DNA from: Candidatus Poribacteria bacterium
Lineage (GTDB): Bacteria > Poribacteria > WGA-4E > UBA9662
Direction of reading: 5' to 3'
Length of the DNA stretch: 6,863 nt
Assembly: GCA_002697225.1 (NCBI GenBank)
Contig: NZUQ01000163.1
Coordinates: 1-6,863 of the forward strand
Below, one piece after another: positions 1-6,421 of the stretch. Each line of letters opens with the position of its first letter. Position 1 is the first letter of the stretch. Under the pieces are notes generated by a model that saw only the letters and a program-made list of their open reading frames with translations, made no database searches and was not told where the DNA came from. A program made the translations under genes and the position numbers.

Positions 1-676
1 CCCAATTGAATAATGCAGATATTCTTTCAGTGTGTTTCAGGGTAGTCTTATGGCTTAGTGTTGGTTCATTCTCTAGTTGAAGCAGTTGTTCAATTGTTAG
101 CCTGGAATAACTCTTACTTCGATTGACAGGCAATTTCTTTAGTACCTCCACAAAATTTCTGCCATCTTCATGAGTCAAAGAATCAATAGCTACATCACCT
201 AAAACAGATATGGCAAGTTTATGAGTGTCATGATAGCCATTGATAGTTTTAGATGGATAACCTGCTTCATTTTTGGCAGTGATAAATTTGGATGAGAGTT
301 GAGATAGAGAAATAGCAGATGAAGCAGGGATTATTGAATTTTCTGTTGGTTTCTGGTTATTGGATGGTTTAGTTTCTTCAGGCTTTGAATTTCGAGTAAT
401 AGCAGGATTTAATTGGACTAATTCTGAACGCAACTTTTCTTTAATCTGGTCAATAGTGTTTCTTAAATGACCAGAATCATCTCTCAATTGATTATAAAGA
501 CGTTGAGATAGATTATAAAGATGAGAGGAAAGTAATTTGGCTTGTTTTAGAATTCCACAACGAAGAGAAAGTTGAAATTCTTTAGTACCTAGAAGTGATT
601 GTAAGTCTTTGGGAACTATTGAGCGGAAGGAATAACTACTACCTGCTTGACGAAAGACTAGATAGGTATGCGACAT
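1..676 (-). CDS. Tyrosine recombinase (site-specific integrase), N-terminal part, truncated by window edge
   Basis: This open frame gives 225 codons from an ATG at 676-674 and has no stop before the left edge, so the C-terminal catalytic domain lies outside the window. Residues 3-65 (TYLVFRQAGSSYSFRSIVPK, then an Arg/Lys-rich helical stretch) resemble the N-terminal domain of phage-type integrases (DUF6538-like). Residues 66-121 are a polar linker rich in Lys, Pro, Glu and Asn. Residues 122-225 look like the SAM-like core-binding domain, with a KTINGYHDTHKLAISVLGD stretch and a LPVNRSK motif; the visible end, SALFNW, normally leads into the catalytic domain. The Arg-His-Arg-Tyr residues cannot be checked. 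An in-frame stop lies just upstream, and a GAGG at 692-689 sits 12 nt before the ATG, a slightly long spacing. The gene follows the 3' end of the selenocysteine tRNA on the same strand, as island integrases often do. Assignment to the recombinase family is fairly sure; activity is unknown. Confidence 0.85.
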   Translation of the reverse strand, partial: MSHTYLVFRQAGSSYSFRSIVPKDLQSLLGTKEFQLSLRCGILKQAKLLSSHLYNLSQRLYNQLRDDSGHLRNTIDQIKEKLRSELVQLNPAITRNSKPEETKPSNNQKPTENSIIPASSAISLSQLSSKFITAKNEAGYPSKTINGYHDTHKLAISVLGDVAIDSLTHEDGRNFVEVLKKLPVNRSKSYSRLTIEQLLQLENEPTLSHKTTLKHTERISALFNW

Positions 677-728
677 GATCAAATGTGACCTCAACTGTGA
701 CTAAAATAGACACAATTAAGAATCAGAC

Positions 729-756
729 TTTATAAAACCATGCCAAACCCTGTCAT
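729..756 (-). promoter_or_regulatory. Candidate sigma-70 promoter of the integrase gene
   Basis: On the minus strand, ATGACA (756-751, five of six matches to TTGACA) is separated by 16 nt from TATAAA (734-729, five of six matches to TATAAT). Transcription would start near 722 and leave a leader of about 46 nt before the integrase ATG. The site lies between the selC 3' end and the integrase, so the integrase could be expressed independently of selB-selC. Assigned by eye only. Confidence 0.5.
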
Positions 757-768
757 AACAAGGATTTA
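749..768 (-). terminator. Weak hairpin downstream of selC
   Basis: On the minus strand, AAATCCT and AGGGTTT pair with one G-U wobble, and a few further pairs may form across a bulge inside the loop. Only three Ts follow before the sequence turns GC-containing. It could help end the selB-selC transcript, but the T tract is poor and the hairpin overlaps the -35 box proposed for the integrase. This is the only terminator-like structure I see between selC and the integrase. Confidence 0.2.
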
Positions 769-776
769 AGAGAGAA

Positions 777-870
777 TGGCGGGAGAGAGTGGGAGTCGAA
801 CCCACCTATCCACTCGCGTAGACAAGCTGGTTTTGAAGACCAGTAGAGCCACCGGACCCTATTCTCCCCC
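777..870 (-). tRNA. selC: Selenocysteine tRNA, tRNA-Sec (anticodon UCA)
   Basis: This 94-nt gene, including an encoded CCA at 779-777, folds as a bacterial tRNA-Sec. The acceptor stem has 8 bp (GGGGGAGA with TCTCTCCC, one G-U wobble) and the discriminator base is G. The D stem has about 6 bp (AGGGTC/GGCTCT) with a 4-nt loop. The anticodon stem CTGGT/ACCAG encloses CTTCAAA, placing anticodon TCA at 836-834. A long variable arm of about 8 bp is capped by GCGA, and the T arm is GTGGG-TTCGACT-CCCAC. The 8+5 acceptor/T helix, extended D stem, long variable arm and UCA anticodon together identify it. Once charged with serine and converted to selenocysteine, it is delivered to UGA codons by SelB. 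Its first 12 nt overlap the end of selB. I see no convincing promoter just upstream, so co-transcription with selB is likely. Its 3' end is the probable attachment site for the adjacent integrase. Confidence 0.96.
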
Positions 871-2790
871 ATTGCTAACGGTTTTTTTGCGCAGTCGTCG
901 GTGATTTCCGTTACGAACTGTTAGTCCAACACCATCACAAAATTCTAGAAACGGAACTGCGTATTTTCGACTAGTTTGCGCCAGTTCACGAAATTCCGCG
1001 ACAGTGATTATATCATGCTTTTCCAGATAGCCTATCAGTAAGTTCTCAATCTGCTCAATAGCATCTTTATGTACAAAAATCTCTTCCTGAATTTTCACTA
1101 ACCTTCCCAAATTCACCAGAGCATAAAACGTTTCATTGATCGCTCTGGCTGGGTAATCAGATAACTGTTCTATTACTTCCGCCATATTTGGCGTATTAAG
1201 TTTTGCCTCAGAAAAAATCTTTTCTATTCTCAATTTAATTACCTCTTCCTGTGTAGAAAAGGCAATTTCATGACTTGATAGCCGTATTAGGTTTCCATCT
1301 TTTACTATCTGACTTTTGCTAAGCAGATAGTTGACAATTTTTTCAAAATCAAATTCGTTCAGTCCAAGTTGCAACCGAAGTTGAGAAAAATTTTGCCCCA
1401 ATGCTAGCGGTTTTCGCTCATGAAAACCCCCGAGTGCCTCCAACAACTGAAATCCTATTTTCTGTGTGCGTTCGAAACTGGAAACAGACAGCAAATTCCC
1501 TTCCCACTGAAGGATCTCCTCCACTTTTTCCAAGTGATCAAGCAAATCGATTAAAGCTTGATTGGTAAGCGACAAGTAGTATCTTATTAAATCCTTCGGC
1601 ACACAAAGATTTTCATTATTCTCAAGTATAAGATTAACAAGTTCTTGTGGATCCGTCGTTATTGCCCATGAATTTAATATTTCTGCCGTTTGCTCCGTAA
1701 ATCTTTTATGGCGAGGTGCAAAGGGATCGATTATCCATCCACCACCAACGGTATACTGAGCTGAAAAATCCCGAAGAATAAAACGATCCCCTCGAAAAGC
1801 CAAAATCGGTTCCTCAAGCCGCAATTGAATCAATGCTTCATCGTTTGGAAAAATTGCTTCTTCGGTAAGCATAACCGTCCGACAAATGGACTCGCGCGTG
1901 CCAATATATAATCTGAGCCGTGTCCAATGTTCCAAAATCCTCGGGAAAGATCCCAAAACTTTAATTGACACATCAACATTGTCTGTTAGATCTGATAAAG
2001 ACATGGGACAAAGAACATCTCCACGACTAATATTCTCTGTCACATTAGAAAGATTTATAGCCGTACGTTGCCCCGGTAGAGCTTGAGCTGTTGGTTCATT
2101 GTGAACTTGGATTCCACGAACACGTACTTCATTTCGTCCGGGAAGAATCTTCATTCTTTGATCCTGTTGAATTAAGCCCCCGGTCAAGGTACCAGTCACA
2201 ATCGCTCCGAATCCAGGCATAGAAAAGATTCGATCTGTGTAAAGGCGAGGAATTCCATTTTTAAATCCTTCTTTGGTCGCATTTTCGACTTGGTCTACAA
2301 TAGTTTGTTTTAATCGATCAATTCCTTGACCTGTTATATTAGAAACAGCTACAGTTGGTGAACCTTCAAGCGTCGTGCCTGTCAAAACTTCCCGAGACAT
2401 TTCAGTTGAGTCCTCAAGCTGATTAGAATCAACTAAGTCTGATTTTGTGATTACCAAAACTCCTATCGAGATACCCAATAAATCAATAATTTCAAGATGC
2501 TCAAACGTTTGCTCCTGTACACCTTCTTTAGCATCAACAACGAGTAGTACGATGTCCATACCATATGCGCCAGATAGCATATTCCGGATAAACTTTTCAT
2601 GCCCCGGCACATCAACGATTCCCGCACGTAACCCATTTGGCAAATCGAAGTAAGCGAATCCTAATTCTATCGAAAGCCCACGCTCTTTCTCTTCCTTGAG
2701 CCGATCCGTTTCAATTCCCGTCAGCGCCCGAATCAGAGAGCTCTTCCCATGGTCTACATGACCTGCAGTACCGATGATGACGTGTCGCAT
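859..2790 (-). CDS. selB: Selenocysteine-specific translation elongation factor SelB
   Basis: This 643-residue GTPase replaces EF-Tu for selenocysteine: it binds Sec-tRNA-Sec and the SECIS hairpin of selenoprotein mRNAs at in-frame UGA codons. The G domain shows G1 GHVDHGKS (10-17), a switch I region [12 protein letters not shown] (34-45), G3 DVPGH (60-64), G4 TKSD (115-118) and a G5-like SNITG (150-154). Translation-factor beta-barrel domains II and III follow at about 180-265 and 270-360. The C-terminus (about 370-643) is the SelB-specific set of winged helices. The last of these carries [20 protein letters not shown] (596-615) and a [13 protein letters not shown] stretch, typical of the SECIS-binding end. 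Length matches bacterial SelB (about 610-640). The ATG at 2790-2788 follows AGGTGG 4 nt upstream, supporting this start. The stop TAG at 861-859 lies inside selC. No selA is present in the window. Confidence 0.97.
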   Translation of the reverse strand: MRHVIIGTAGHVDHGKSSLIRALTGIETDRLKEEKERGLSIELGFAYFDLPNGLRAGIVDVPGHEKFIRNMLSGAYGMDIVLLVVDAKEGVQEQTFEHLEIIDLLGISIGVLVITKSDLVDSNQLEDSTEMSREVLTGTTLEGSPTVAVSNITGQGIDRLKQTIVDQVENATKEGFKNGIPRLYTDRIFSMPGFGAIVTGTLTGGLIQQDQRMKILPGRNEVRVRGIQVHNEPTAQALPGQRTAINLSNVTENISRGDVLCPMSLSDLTDNVDVSIKVLGSFPRILEHWTRLRLYIGTRESICRTVMLTEEAIFPNDEALIQLRLEEPILAFRGDRFILRDFSAQYTVGGGWIIDPFAPRHKRFTEQTAEILNSWAITTDPQELVNLILENNENLCVPKDLIRYYLSLTNQALIDLLDHLEKVEEILQWEGNLLSVSSFERTQKIGFQLLEALGGFHERKPLALGQNFSQLRLQLGLNEFDFEKIVNYLLSKSQIVKDGNLIRLSSHEIAFSTQEEVIKLRIEKIFSEAKLNTPNMAEVIEQLSDYPARAINETFYALVNLGRLVKIQEEIFVHKDAIEQIENLLIGYLEKHDIITVAEFRELAQTSRKYAVPFLEFCDGVGLTVRNGNHRRLRKKTVSNGGE

Positions 2791-2794
2791 ATCC

Positions 2795-2800
2795 CCACCT
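2795..2800 (-). promoter_or_regulatory. Ribosome binding site of selB
   Basis: AGGTGG, extended by GG on its 3' side, ends 4 nt before the selB ATG. It is the strongest Shine-Dalgarno match in the window and fixes the SelB start. The kinase and response regulator starts lack a comparable site. Confidence 0.65.
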
Positions 2801-2812
2801 TTTATATTTCAA

Positions 2813-2821
2813 AGTATATCA
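2813..2821 (-). promoter_or_regulatory. Candidate extended -10 promoter of selB
   Basis: The minus strand reads TGA followed by TATACT, an extended -10 element (TGn plus a five-of-six match to TATAAT). No good -35 hexamer exists at a 16-18 nt spacing. Transcription would start near 2806, leaving a leader of about 16 nt that holds the Shine-Dalgarno site. Where the -35 box should be, an inverted repeat (2826-2843) is found instead. Confidence 0.35.
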
Positions 2822-2825
2822 CATT

Positions 2826-2843
2826 TCGCGTAGGGAAACGCGA
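2826..2843. repeat. Inverted repeat, possible operator in the selB / kinase divergent region
   Basis: TCGCGT (2826-2831) and ACGCGA (2838-2843) form a perfect 6-bp inverted repeat around a 6-nt spacer. It is GC-rich in an AT-rich intergenic region and covers the expected -35 position of the selB promoter candidate. That geometry would suit a dimeric DNA-binding protein. It has no T tract, so it is not a terminator. The regulator is unknown, and such a short repeat could be chance. Confidence 0.35.
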
Positions 2844-2881
2844 TATTATCACGCCTATAATGCATAGGATTTGGTTTGCCT

Positions 2882-2910
2882 TTGATTTCATTTTTGGTAT
2901 ATGTTACGAT
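2882..2910 (+). promoter_or_regulatory. Candidate sigma-70 promoter of the kinase-regulator operon
   Basis: TTGATT (2882-2887) and TACGAT (2905-2910) are separated by 17 nt, and a TGT directly precedes the -10 box, forming an extended -10. Each hexamer matches four of six consensus bases. Transcription would start near 2917, about 69 nt before the kinase ATG. Assigned by eye. Confidence 0.45.
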
Positions 2911-2985
2911 ACAAAATTGCTAGATTCGCAACATTTATTCGCTTGATCAAAATTACCATCGGAAAAACTACCAGATCTTGACCGT

Positions 2986-4479
2986 ATGCGCCTACAATGG
3001 AAGTATGCACTAATCATTAACATATCAGTGTCTGTTGTTCTAGCAGCATTCTACGTTATCGATGATTACAGAGCACGGCGTTACTTGGAAATATTACACG
3101 TGCAAGACTTCGAGCGCGGGGCTACCTTCAGAAACGTGTCAGGTACAATTCGCAATCGTGTGGAACAGGAAATTAGATGGATGCAAGATTTTGATCGCGC
3201 AACGATCGAAGCATCGTTACACAAGTTACTACAGGAAAATAACCCTGACATGGCAGACGTTTTGGATATTAACATCACTTTCGGAATTAATGCTTCTATT
3301 CAGGCCAGTTTGAAGCAAGGAAAGGATGCAGGTCTCTATATCAATTTCACTGAAACTGATCTTCAGGAAATTTTGCAAAAACGCGTACAAGTCTATAACA
3401 CTGTTGAGCTGGATGATGGCAAGTACGCCTCCGAGATGATACTACCTTATGACGTAGATTTAATTGGTGAAGAATCAAATGAAAACAAAGTTTCAGGTTT
3501 GATCCAAGTTCTCTTTGCCACACCTGATATTAACAAATATATCCAAAAACTCCGGTTAATACGCCTTATTGCCATGTTCGTCGTTATTATGTTGTTGGGT
3601 GTTGTAATTTGGGTTACGACGAATTGGCTTATTATGCAACCTCTCGAAAATATGATGATGATTATAGAACACGCAGAAGCTGATGATTTTCCGAGAACTA
3701 AGATACCAACAGCATCAGGAACAATTGGAAAAATAACAAATGACCTCGTACTTACACTGACTAAGTTGAAATTGGTACATGCCAAGCGATTCGAAGTACT
3801 GAGTCAATTTGCGGGAGGGGTTGCCCATGAAATCAGAAATCCACTAAACTCTATTGGCATGACTGCTCAGTATCTTAAAAACATTTTTTCCCAAAAAGAA
3901 CTCAACCAACAAGATCTAAATGAAGTAACCGAACTACTTGACATCATGAATTACGAAACTGAGCAGTTAAAGAAAATTTCAGAACAATTTTTGACACTAA
4001 ATCGTCCACGGCAACTAAAACTTGAAGCTGTTTCGCTGAACAGGTTATTGGATTTTGTGCTTGTTGAATTTAAAGTTATTACAGACAATTCAAGAATTAA
4101 GATCCTACGCAATTACGACTCAGAATTACCTCAAACACAGCTTGACAACGAGCAGATCCGACAATTTTTTTTCAATCTAATTCAAAATGCGATACAGGCA
4201 ATCCAACCCAAGAATGGTAGCATCTACATCACGACTAACATTGAACAAAATGTTGGTCAGAACTGGATAATAGCAAGCATTCGAGACACAGGAGTTGGAA
4301 TTCCTCATCAGATACAAGAACGAATCTTCGAAGCTTATTTTACCACCAAGGAACGAGAGGGTGGTATTGGCTTAGGGCTAGCAATAGCATATCAAATTAT
4401 TATGGCGCATGGTGGAAAAATTGAAGTCAAGAGCCAAGTTGGTATGGGAACAGAATTCAAAGTTTTTTTCACATGCTGA
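2986..4479 (+). CDS. Membrane sensor histidine kinase of a two-component system (NtrB/AtoS-like)
   Basis: This 497-residue kinase senses an unknown signal, autophosphorylates on a histidine, and should pass the phosphate to the regulator encoded next. Transmembrane segments lie at about 8-24 and 190-212, enclosing an extracytoplasmic sensor region (about 27-189) that I cannot assign to a named family. A HAMP-like linker follows (about 213-265, beginning near QPLENMMM). The H box AGGVAHEIRNPLNSI places the phosphoacceptor at His281. The ATPase domain has an N box (FFFNLIQNAIQAI, 394-406), G1 DTGVGIP (434-440), an F box (IFEAYFTTK) and G2 GGIGLGLAI (459-467), so every key motif is intact. There is no cytoplasmic PAS domain or receiver. 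An in-frame TGA at 2944-2946 makes this ATG the first available start, and the first membrane segment begins soon after it, although no good Shine-Dalgarno site is visible. The response regulator follows after 33 nt. Confidence 0.93.
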   Translation: MRLQWKYALIINISVSVVLAAFYVIDDYRARRYLEILHVQDFERGATFRNVSGTIRNRVEQEIRWMQDFDRATIEASLHKLLQENNPDMADVLDINITFGINASIQASLKQGKDAGLYINFTETDLQEILQKRVQVYNTVELDDGKYASEMILPYDVDLIGEESNENKVSGLIQVLFATPDINKYIQKLRLIRLIAMFVVIMLLGVVIWVTTNWLIMQPLENMMMIIEHAEADDFPRTKIPTASGTIGKITNDLVLTLTKLKLVHAKRFEVLSQFAGGVAHEIRNPLNSIGMTAQYLKNIFSQKELNQQDLNEVTELLDIMNYETEQLKKISEQFLTLNRPRQLKLEAVSLNRLLDFVLVEFKVITDNSRIKILRNYDSELPQTQLDNEQIRQFFFNLIQNAIQAIQPKNGSIYITTNIEQNVGQNWIIASIRDTGVGIPHQIQERIFEAYFTTKEREGGIGLGLAIAYQIIMAHGGKIEVKSQVGMGTEFKVFFTC

Positions 4480-4512
4480 AAAACCATAATGAAAGTATAA
4501 GAAATAAAGTTT

Positions 4513-5895
4513 ATGCCATCGATCTTACTTGTTGACGACGAACAGAGTCAGCGTACAATACTAAGGCGCGTCCTAGAACGCGAAGGACATGAAATTGAAA
4601 CTGCCGATAATGGAAAGACTGCACTAGAACTCCTGAGAGAAAAGGAATTTAACTTAGTGATTAGTGACATGCGTATGCCACAAATGACCGGACGGGATTT
4701 GTTGAAGGTAATTAAGGAACAATGGACGGATCTGCCAGTACTAATCGTTACTGCTTTTGCTGAGCTCGATGATGCAATTGATCTTGTGGCACGAGAAGGT
4801 GCGTTCTATTATCTTGAAAAGCCGATAAATCTTGATACGCTTAAAAGCGAAATAGAACGCGCCTTAAGTATGGAAGAGCCCAACATTAATAATACCGATG
4901 TTCAAAAAGTCCATTTTGATCGAATTGTTGGAGACAGCCCACTAATGCAAGAACTTTTTAAGAAAATAATGCTGGTGATTAATCGCGGCGCTAATCAAGT
5001 TCTTGTTACTGGGGAAACTGGTACAGGAAAAGATCTTGTAGCCAAAGCAATTCATGAACATGGCAGTAGACAAGAAAAAATGTTCCTACCAATTAACTGT
5101 AGCACTGTACCTGAAGACTTAATTGAGAGCGAACTGTTTGGCCATGAAAAAGGTTCCTTTACAGGAGCAGATCAGATGAAAAGAGGGCTGTTTGAAATCG
5201 CTAGCGGAGGCACCATTTTTTTAGATGAAATTGGTGACATTTCTCTTCAGATGCAAAGTAAGCTTTTACGTGTTCTACAGGAAAGAGAAATAAAACGTGT
5301 TGGCGGGATCAACCCAATTCAAGTCGATGTTTGCATCATAGCAGCAACAAACAAAAACCTGAGAGCTGAAATGGAAGAGGGTAATTTCCGCGAAGATCTT
5401 TACTTTCGGTTGAACGTAATTGCACTTCATCTACCACCCTTAAGAGATCGTATGGAGGACTTAAAATCTCTGATCGAATTCTTCTTCTCCCGATTTCAAG
5501 ATGAGTATATATCGGTTGAAAAGAAAACCCTCTCGGCAAAAGCGATGTCCGCCTTGCAACGTTACGATTGGCCTGGAAACATAAGACAACTTGCGAATTG
5601 TCTGTTACGGGCATTTATCCTATCAGAAAACCCAACTATCCAATTGACAGACTTACCGGCTGAAATTCACGATAGATCGTTACCTCCATCAAATATTAAC
5701 TCGGATATACCTGAGGGCGGGGTTTCGTTGGAAGACATTATCAAAGAATATATCAAATCGGCGCTAACCCAGACTCAAGGGAACCAAACAAAGGCAGCTA
5801 AACTACTCGGAATGTCACGGCGAAAATTACAGAACCGGATGAAAAATTATAATTTGGACAGTCGGGATTTTAAGGAAAACAGTCAAAAAACCTAG
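4513..5895 (+). CDS. NtrC-family sigma-54-dependent response regulator
   Basis: This 460-residue transcription activator is the presumed partner of the upstream kinase. The receiver domain (1-120) has acidic residues Asp8 and Asp9, phosphoacceptor Asp52, Thr80 and Lys103. The AAA+ sigma-54 interaction domain (about 135-375) has Walker A GETGTGKD (167-174), the sigma-54-contacting loop as GSFTGA (214-219), Walker B TIFLDEI (234-240), a sensor I stretch AATNKNL, arginine-finger candidates in FREDLYFRLNV (Arg293, Arg299), and a sensor II region GNIRQL (355-360) where GNVREL is usual. A Fis-type helix-turn-helix lies at about 405-447 (NQTKAAKLLGMSRRKLQNRM). With sigma-54 holoenzyme it should drive ATP-dependent open-complex formation at -24/-12 promoters; I found no such promoter in the window, so targets are unknown. 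Only a weak AT-rich leader precedes the ATG. Its stop codon directly abuts the stop of the convergent rhodanese gene. Confidence 0.96.
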   Translation: MPSILLVDDEQSQRTILRRVLEREGHEIETADNGKTALELLREKEFNLVISDMRMPQMTGRDLLKVIKEQWTDLPVLIVTAFAELDDAIDLVAREGAFYYLEKPINLDTLKSEIERALSMEEPNINNTDVQKVHFDRIVGDSPLMQELFKKIMLVINRGANQVLVTGETGTGKDLVAKAIHEHGSRQEKMFLPINCSTVPEDLIESELFGHEKGSFTGADQMKRGLFEIASGGTIFLDEIGDISLQMQSKLLRVLQEREIKRVGGINPIQVDVCIIAATNKNLRAEMEEGNFREDLYFRLNVIALHLPPLRDRMEDLKSLIEFFFSRFQDEYISVEKKTLSAKAMSALQRYDWPGNIRQLANCLLRAFILSENPTIQLTDLPAEIHDRSLPPSNINSDIPEGGVSLEDIIKEYIKSALTQTQGNQTKAAKLLGMSRRKLQNRMKNYNLDSRDFKENSQKT

Positions 5896-5907
5896 CTAAT
5901 ACTGGTT
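5885..5907 (-). terminator. Weak intrinsic terminator of the rhodanese gene, over the convergent stop codons
   Basis: On the minus strand, AACCAG (5907-5902) pairs with CTAGGTT (5895-5889) with one bulged A and a 6-nt loop, then four unpaired Ts follow (5888-5885). The stem lies in the last codons of the rhodanese gene, and the T run falls in the 3' end of the response regulator gene. The short stem makes it a weak candidate. No separate terminator space exists for the plus-strand operon. Confidence 0.3.
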
Positions 5908-6339
5908 AATATTTGGATCGATTTCCCTTGACCAGCGATCAATTCCCCCTACCAAACTAGAAACACGCTTGAACCCAATTTGCTGCAATAGATAGGTAGC
6001 ATCCAAACTCCGTATACCATGATGACAATACACAACAATTTCATCATACGGATTCAACTCAGCAACACGATGTGGTATCTGACCTATCGGAATCAATTTC
6101 GTCCCTTCAATGTGCGCCATCTTATACTCGTGTTGTTCCCGCACATCAAGCAGAACAAAATCCTGCTCCTCATCCATCATTTGCTTCAGTGTTTGGGGTA
6201 GAATTCCATGCTCGCTTGGATTGAAGGGCACTATAGCCTCTTCAGCACTCGGCGCCGCTTTAGGAAGCCTATACATATCTGCGTTGCCTTGAACCTTACC
6301 TAAGAGCCTACGTAGAATCCTCTGGAATAACTTCAACAT
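5896..6339 (-). CDS. Single-domain rhodanese-like sulfurtransferase
   Basis: This 147-residue protein has a rhodanese domain at about 45-140. It shows LLDVREQHEYKMAHIEGT (63-80), a catalytic loop CHHGIRS (105-111) with Cys105 as the expected persulfide carrier, and the closing motif GGIDRWSREIDP (131-142). Such domains move sulfane sulfur between a donor and an acceptor, and the loop resembles the rhodanese domains fused to MoeB/ThiF-type proteins. The actual substrate cannot be told from sequence. Residues 1-18 (KLFQRILRRLLGKV within them) form a basic amphipathic helix, not a typical cleavable signal peptide, which may hold the protein at the inner membrane surface. A linker (about 19-44) follows. 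The ATG has an AGGG about 11 nt upstream. The gene is convergent with the response regulator, with no gap, and lies 82 nt downstream of the receptor gene on the same strand. Confidence 0.9.
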   Translation of the reverse strand: MLKLFQRILRRLLGKVQGNADMYRLPKAAPSAEEAIVPFNPSEHGILPQTLKQMMDEEQDFVLLDVREQHEYKMAHIEGTKLIPIGQIPHRVAELNPYDEIVVYCHHGIRSLDATYLLQQIGFKRVSSLVGGIDRWSREIDPNINQY

Positions 6340-6372
6340 CTACTATCTTTCCCTATTCTCGATAAGGTCGCT

Positions 6373-6401
6373 ATAGTAATCAAATCTAGCAGAAATGTCA
6401 A
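6373..6401 (-). promoter_or_regulatory. Candidate sigma-70 promoter of the rhodanese gene
   Basis: On the minus strand, a perfect TTGACA (6401-6396) is separated by 17 nt from TACTAT (6378-6373, four of six matches). Transcription would start near 6365, about 26 nt before the ATG. It sits in the short gap after the receptor gene, so the rhodanese can be transcribed independently even if read-through also occurs. Confidence 0.55.
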
Positions 6402-6421
6402 GTCAAGAAACAGTATGCAGT

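Noticed and set aside
2867..2879. A possible sigma-54 promoter upstream of the kinase (GG at 2867 and GC at 2878)
   Set aside because: The spacing between GG and GC is 9 nt rather than 10, and the flanking bases match the -24 and -12 elements poorly.
1886..2946. Plus-strand open frames of 65-68 codons at 1886-2086, 2447-2653 and 2749-2946
   Set aside because: The first two lie antisense within selB and the third overlaps its start. They have no recognisable domain, while the opposite strand encodes a well-conserved protein.
3062..3785. Other-frame open readings inside the kinase gene (plus 3062-3313, minus 3081-3278 and 3447-3785)
   Set aside because: They overlap the kinase sensor and membrane regions completely, show no family resemblance, and are shadows of a real coding frame.
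4477..4479. TGA of the kinase gene as a selenocysteine codon, considered because selB and selC are nearby; also the receptor TGA at 6422-6424
   Set aside because: Both proteins end where their families normally end, with kinase sequence finishing after G2 and a terminal Phe in the receptor. Neither has a catalytic context for selenocysteine.
5336..6292. Open frames antisense to the regulator (5336-5614) and to the rhodanese (6019-6201, 6110-6292)
   Set aside because: They sit opposite conserved domain sequence and look like low-complexity shadow translations.
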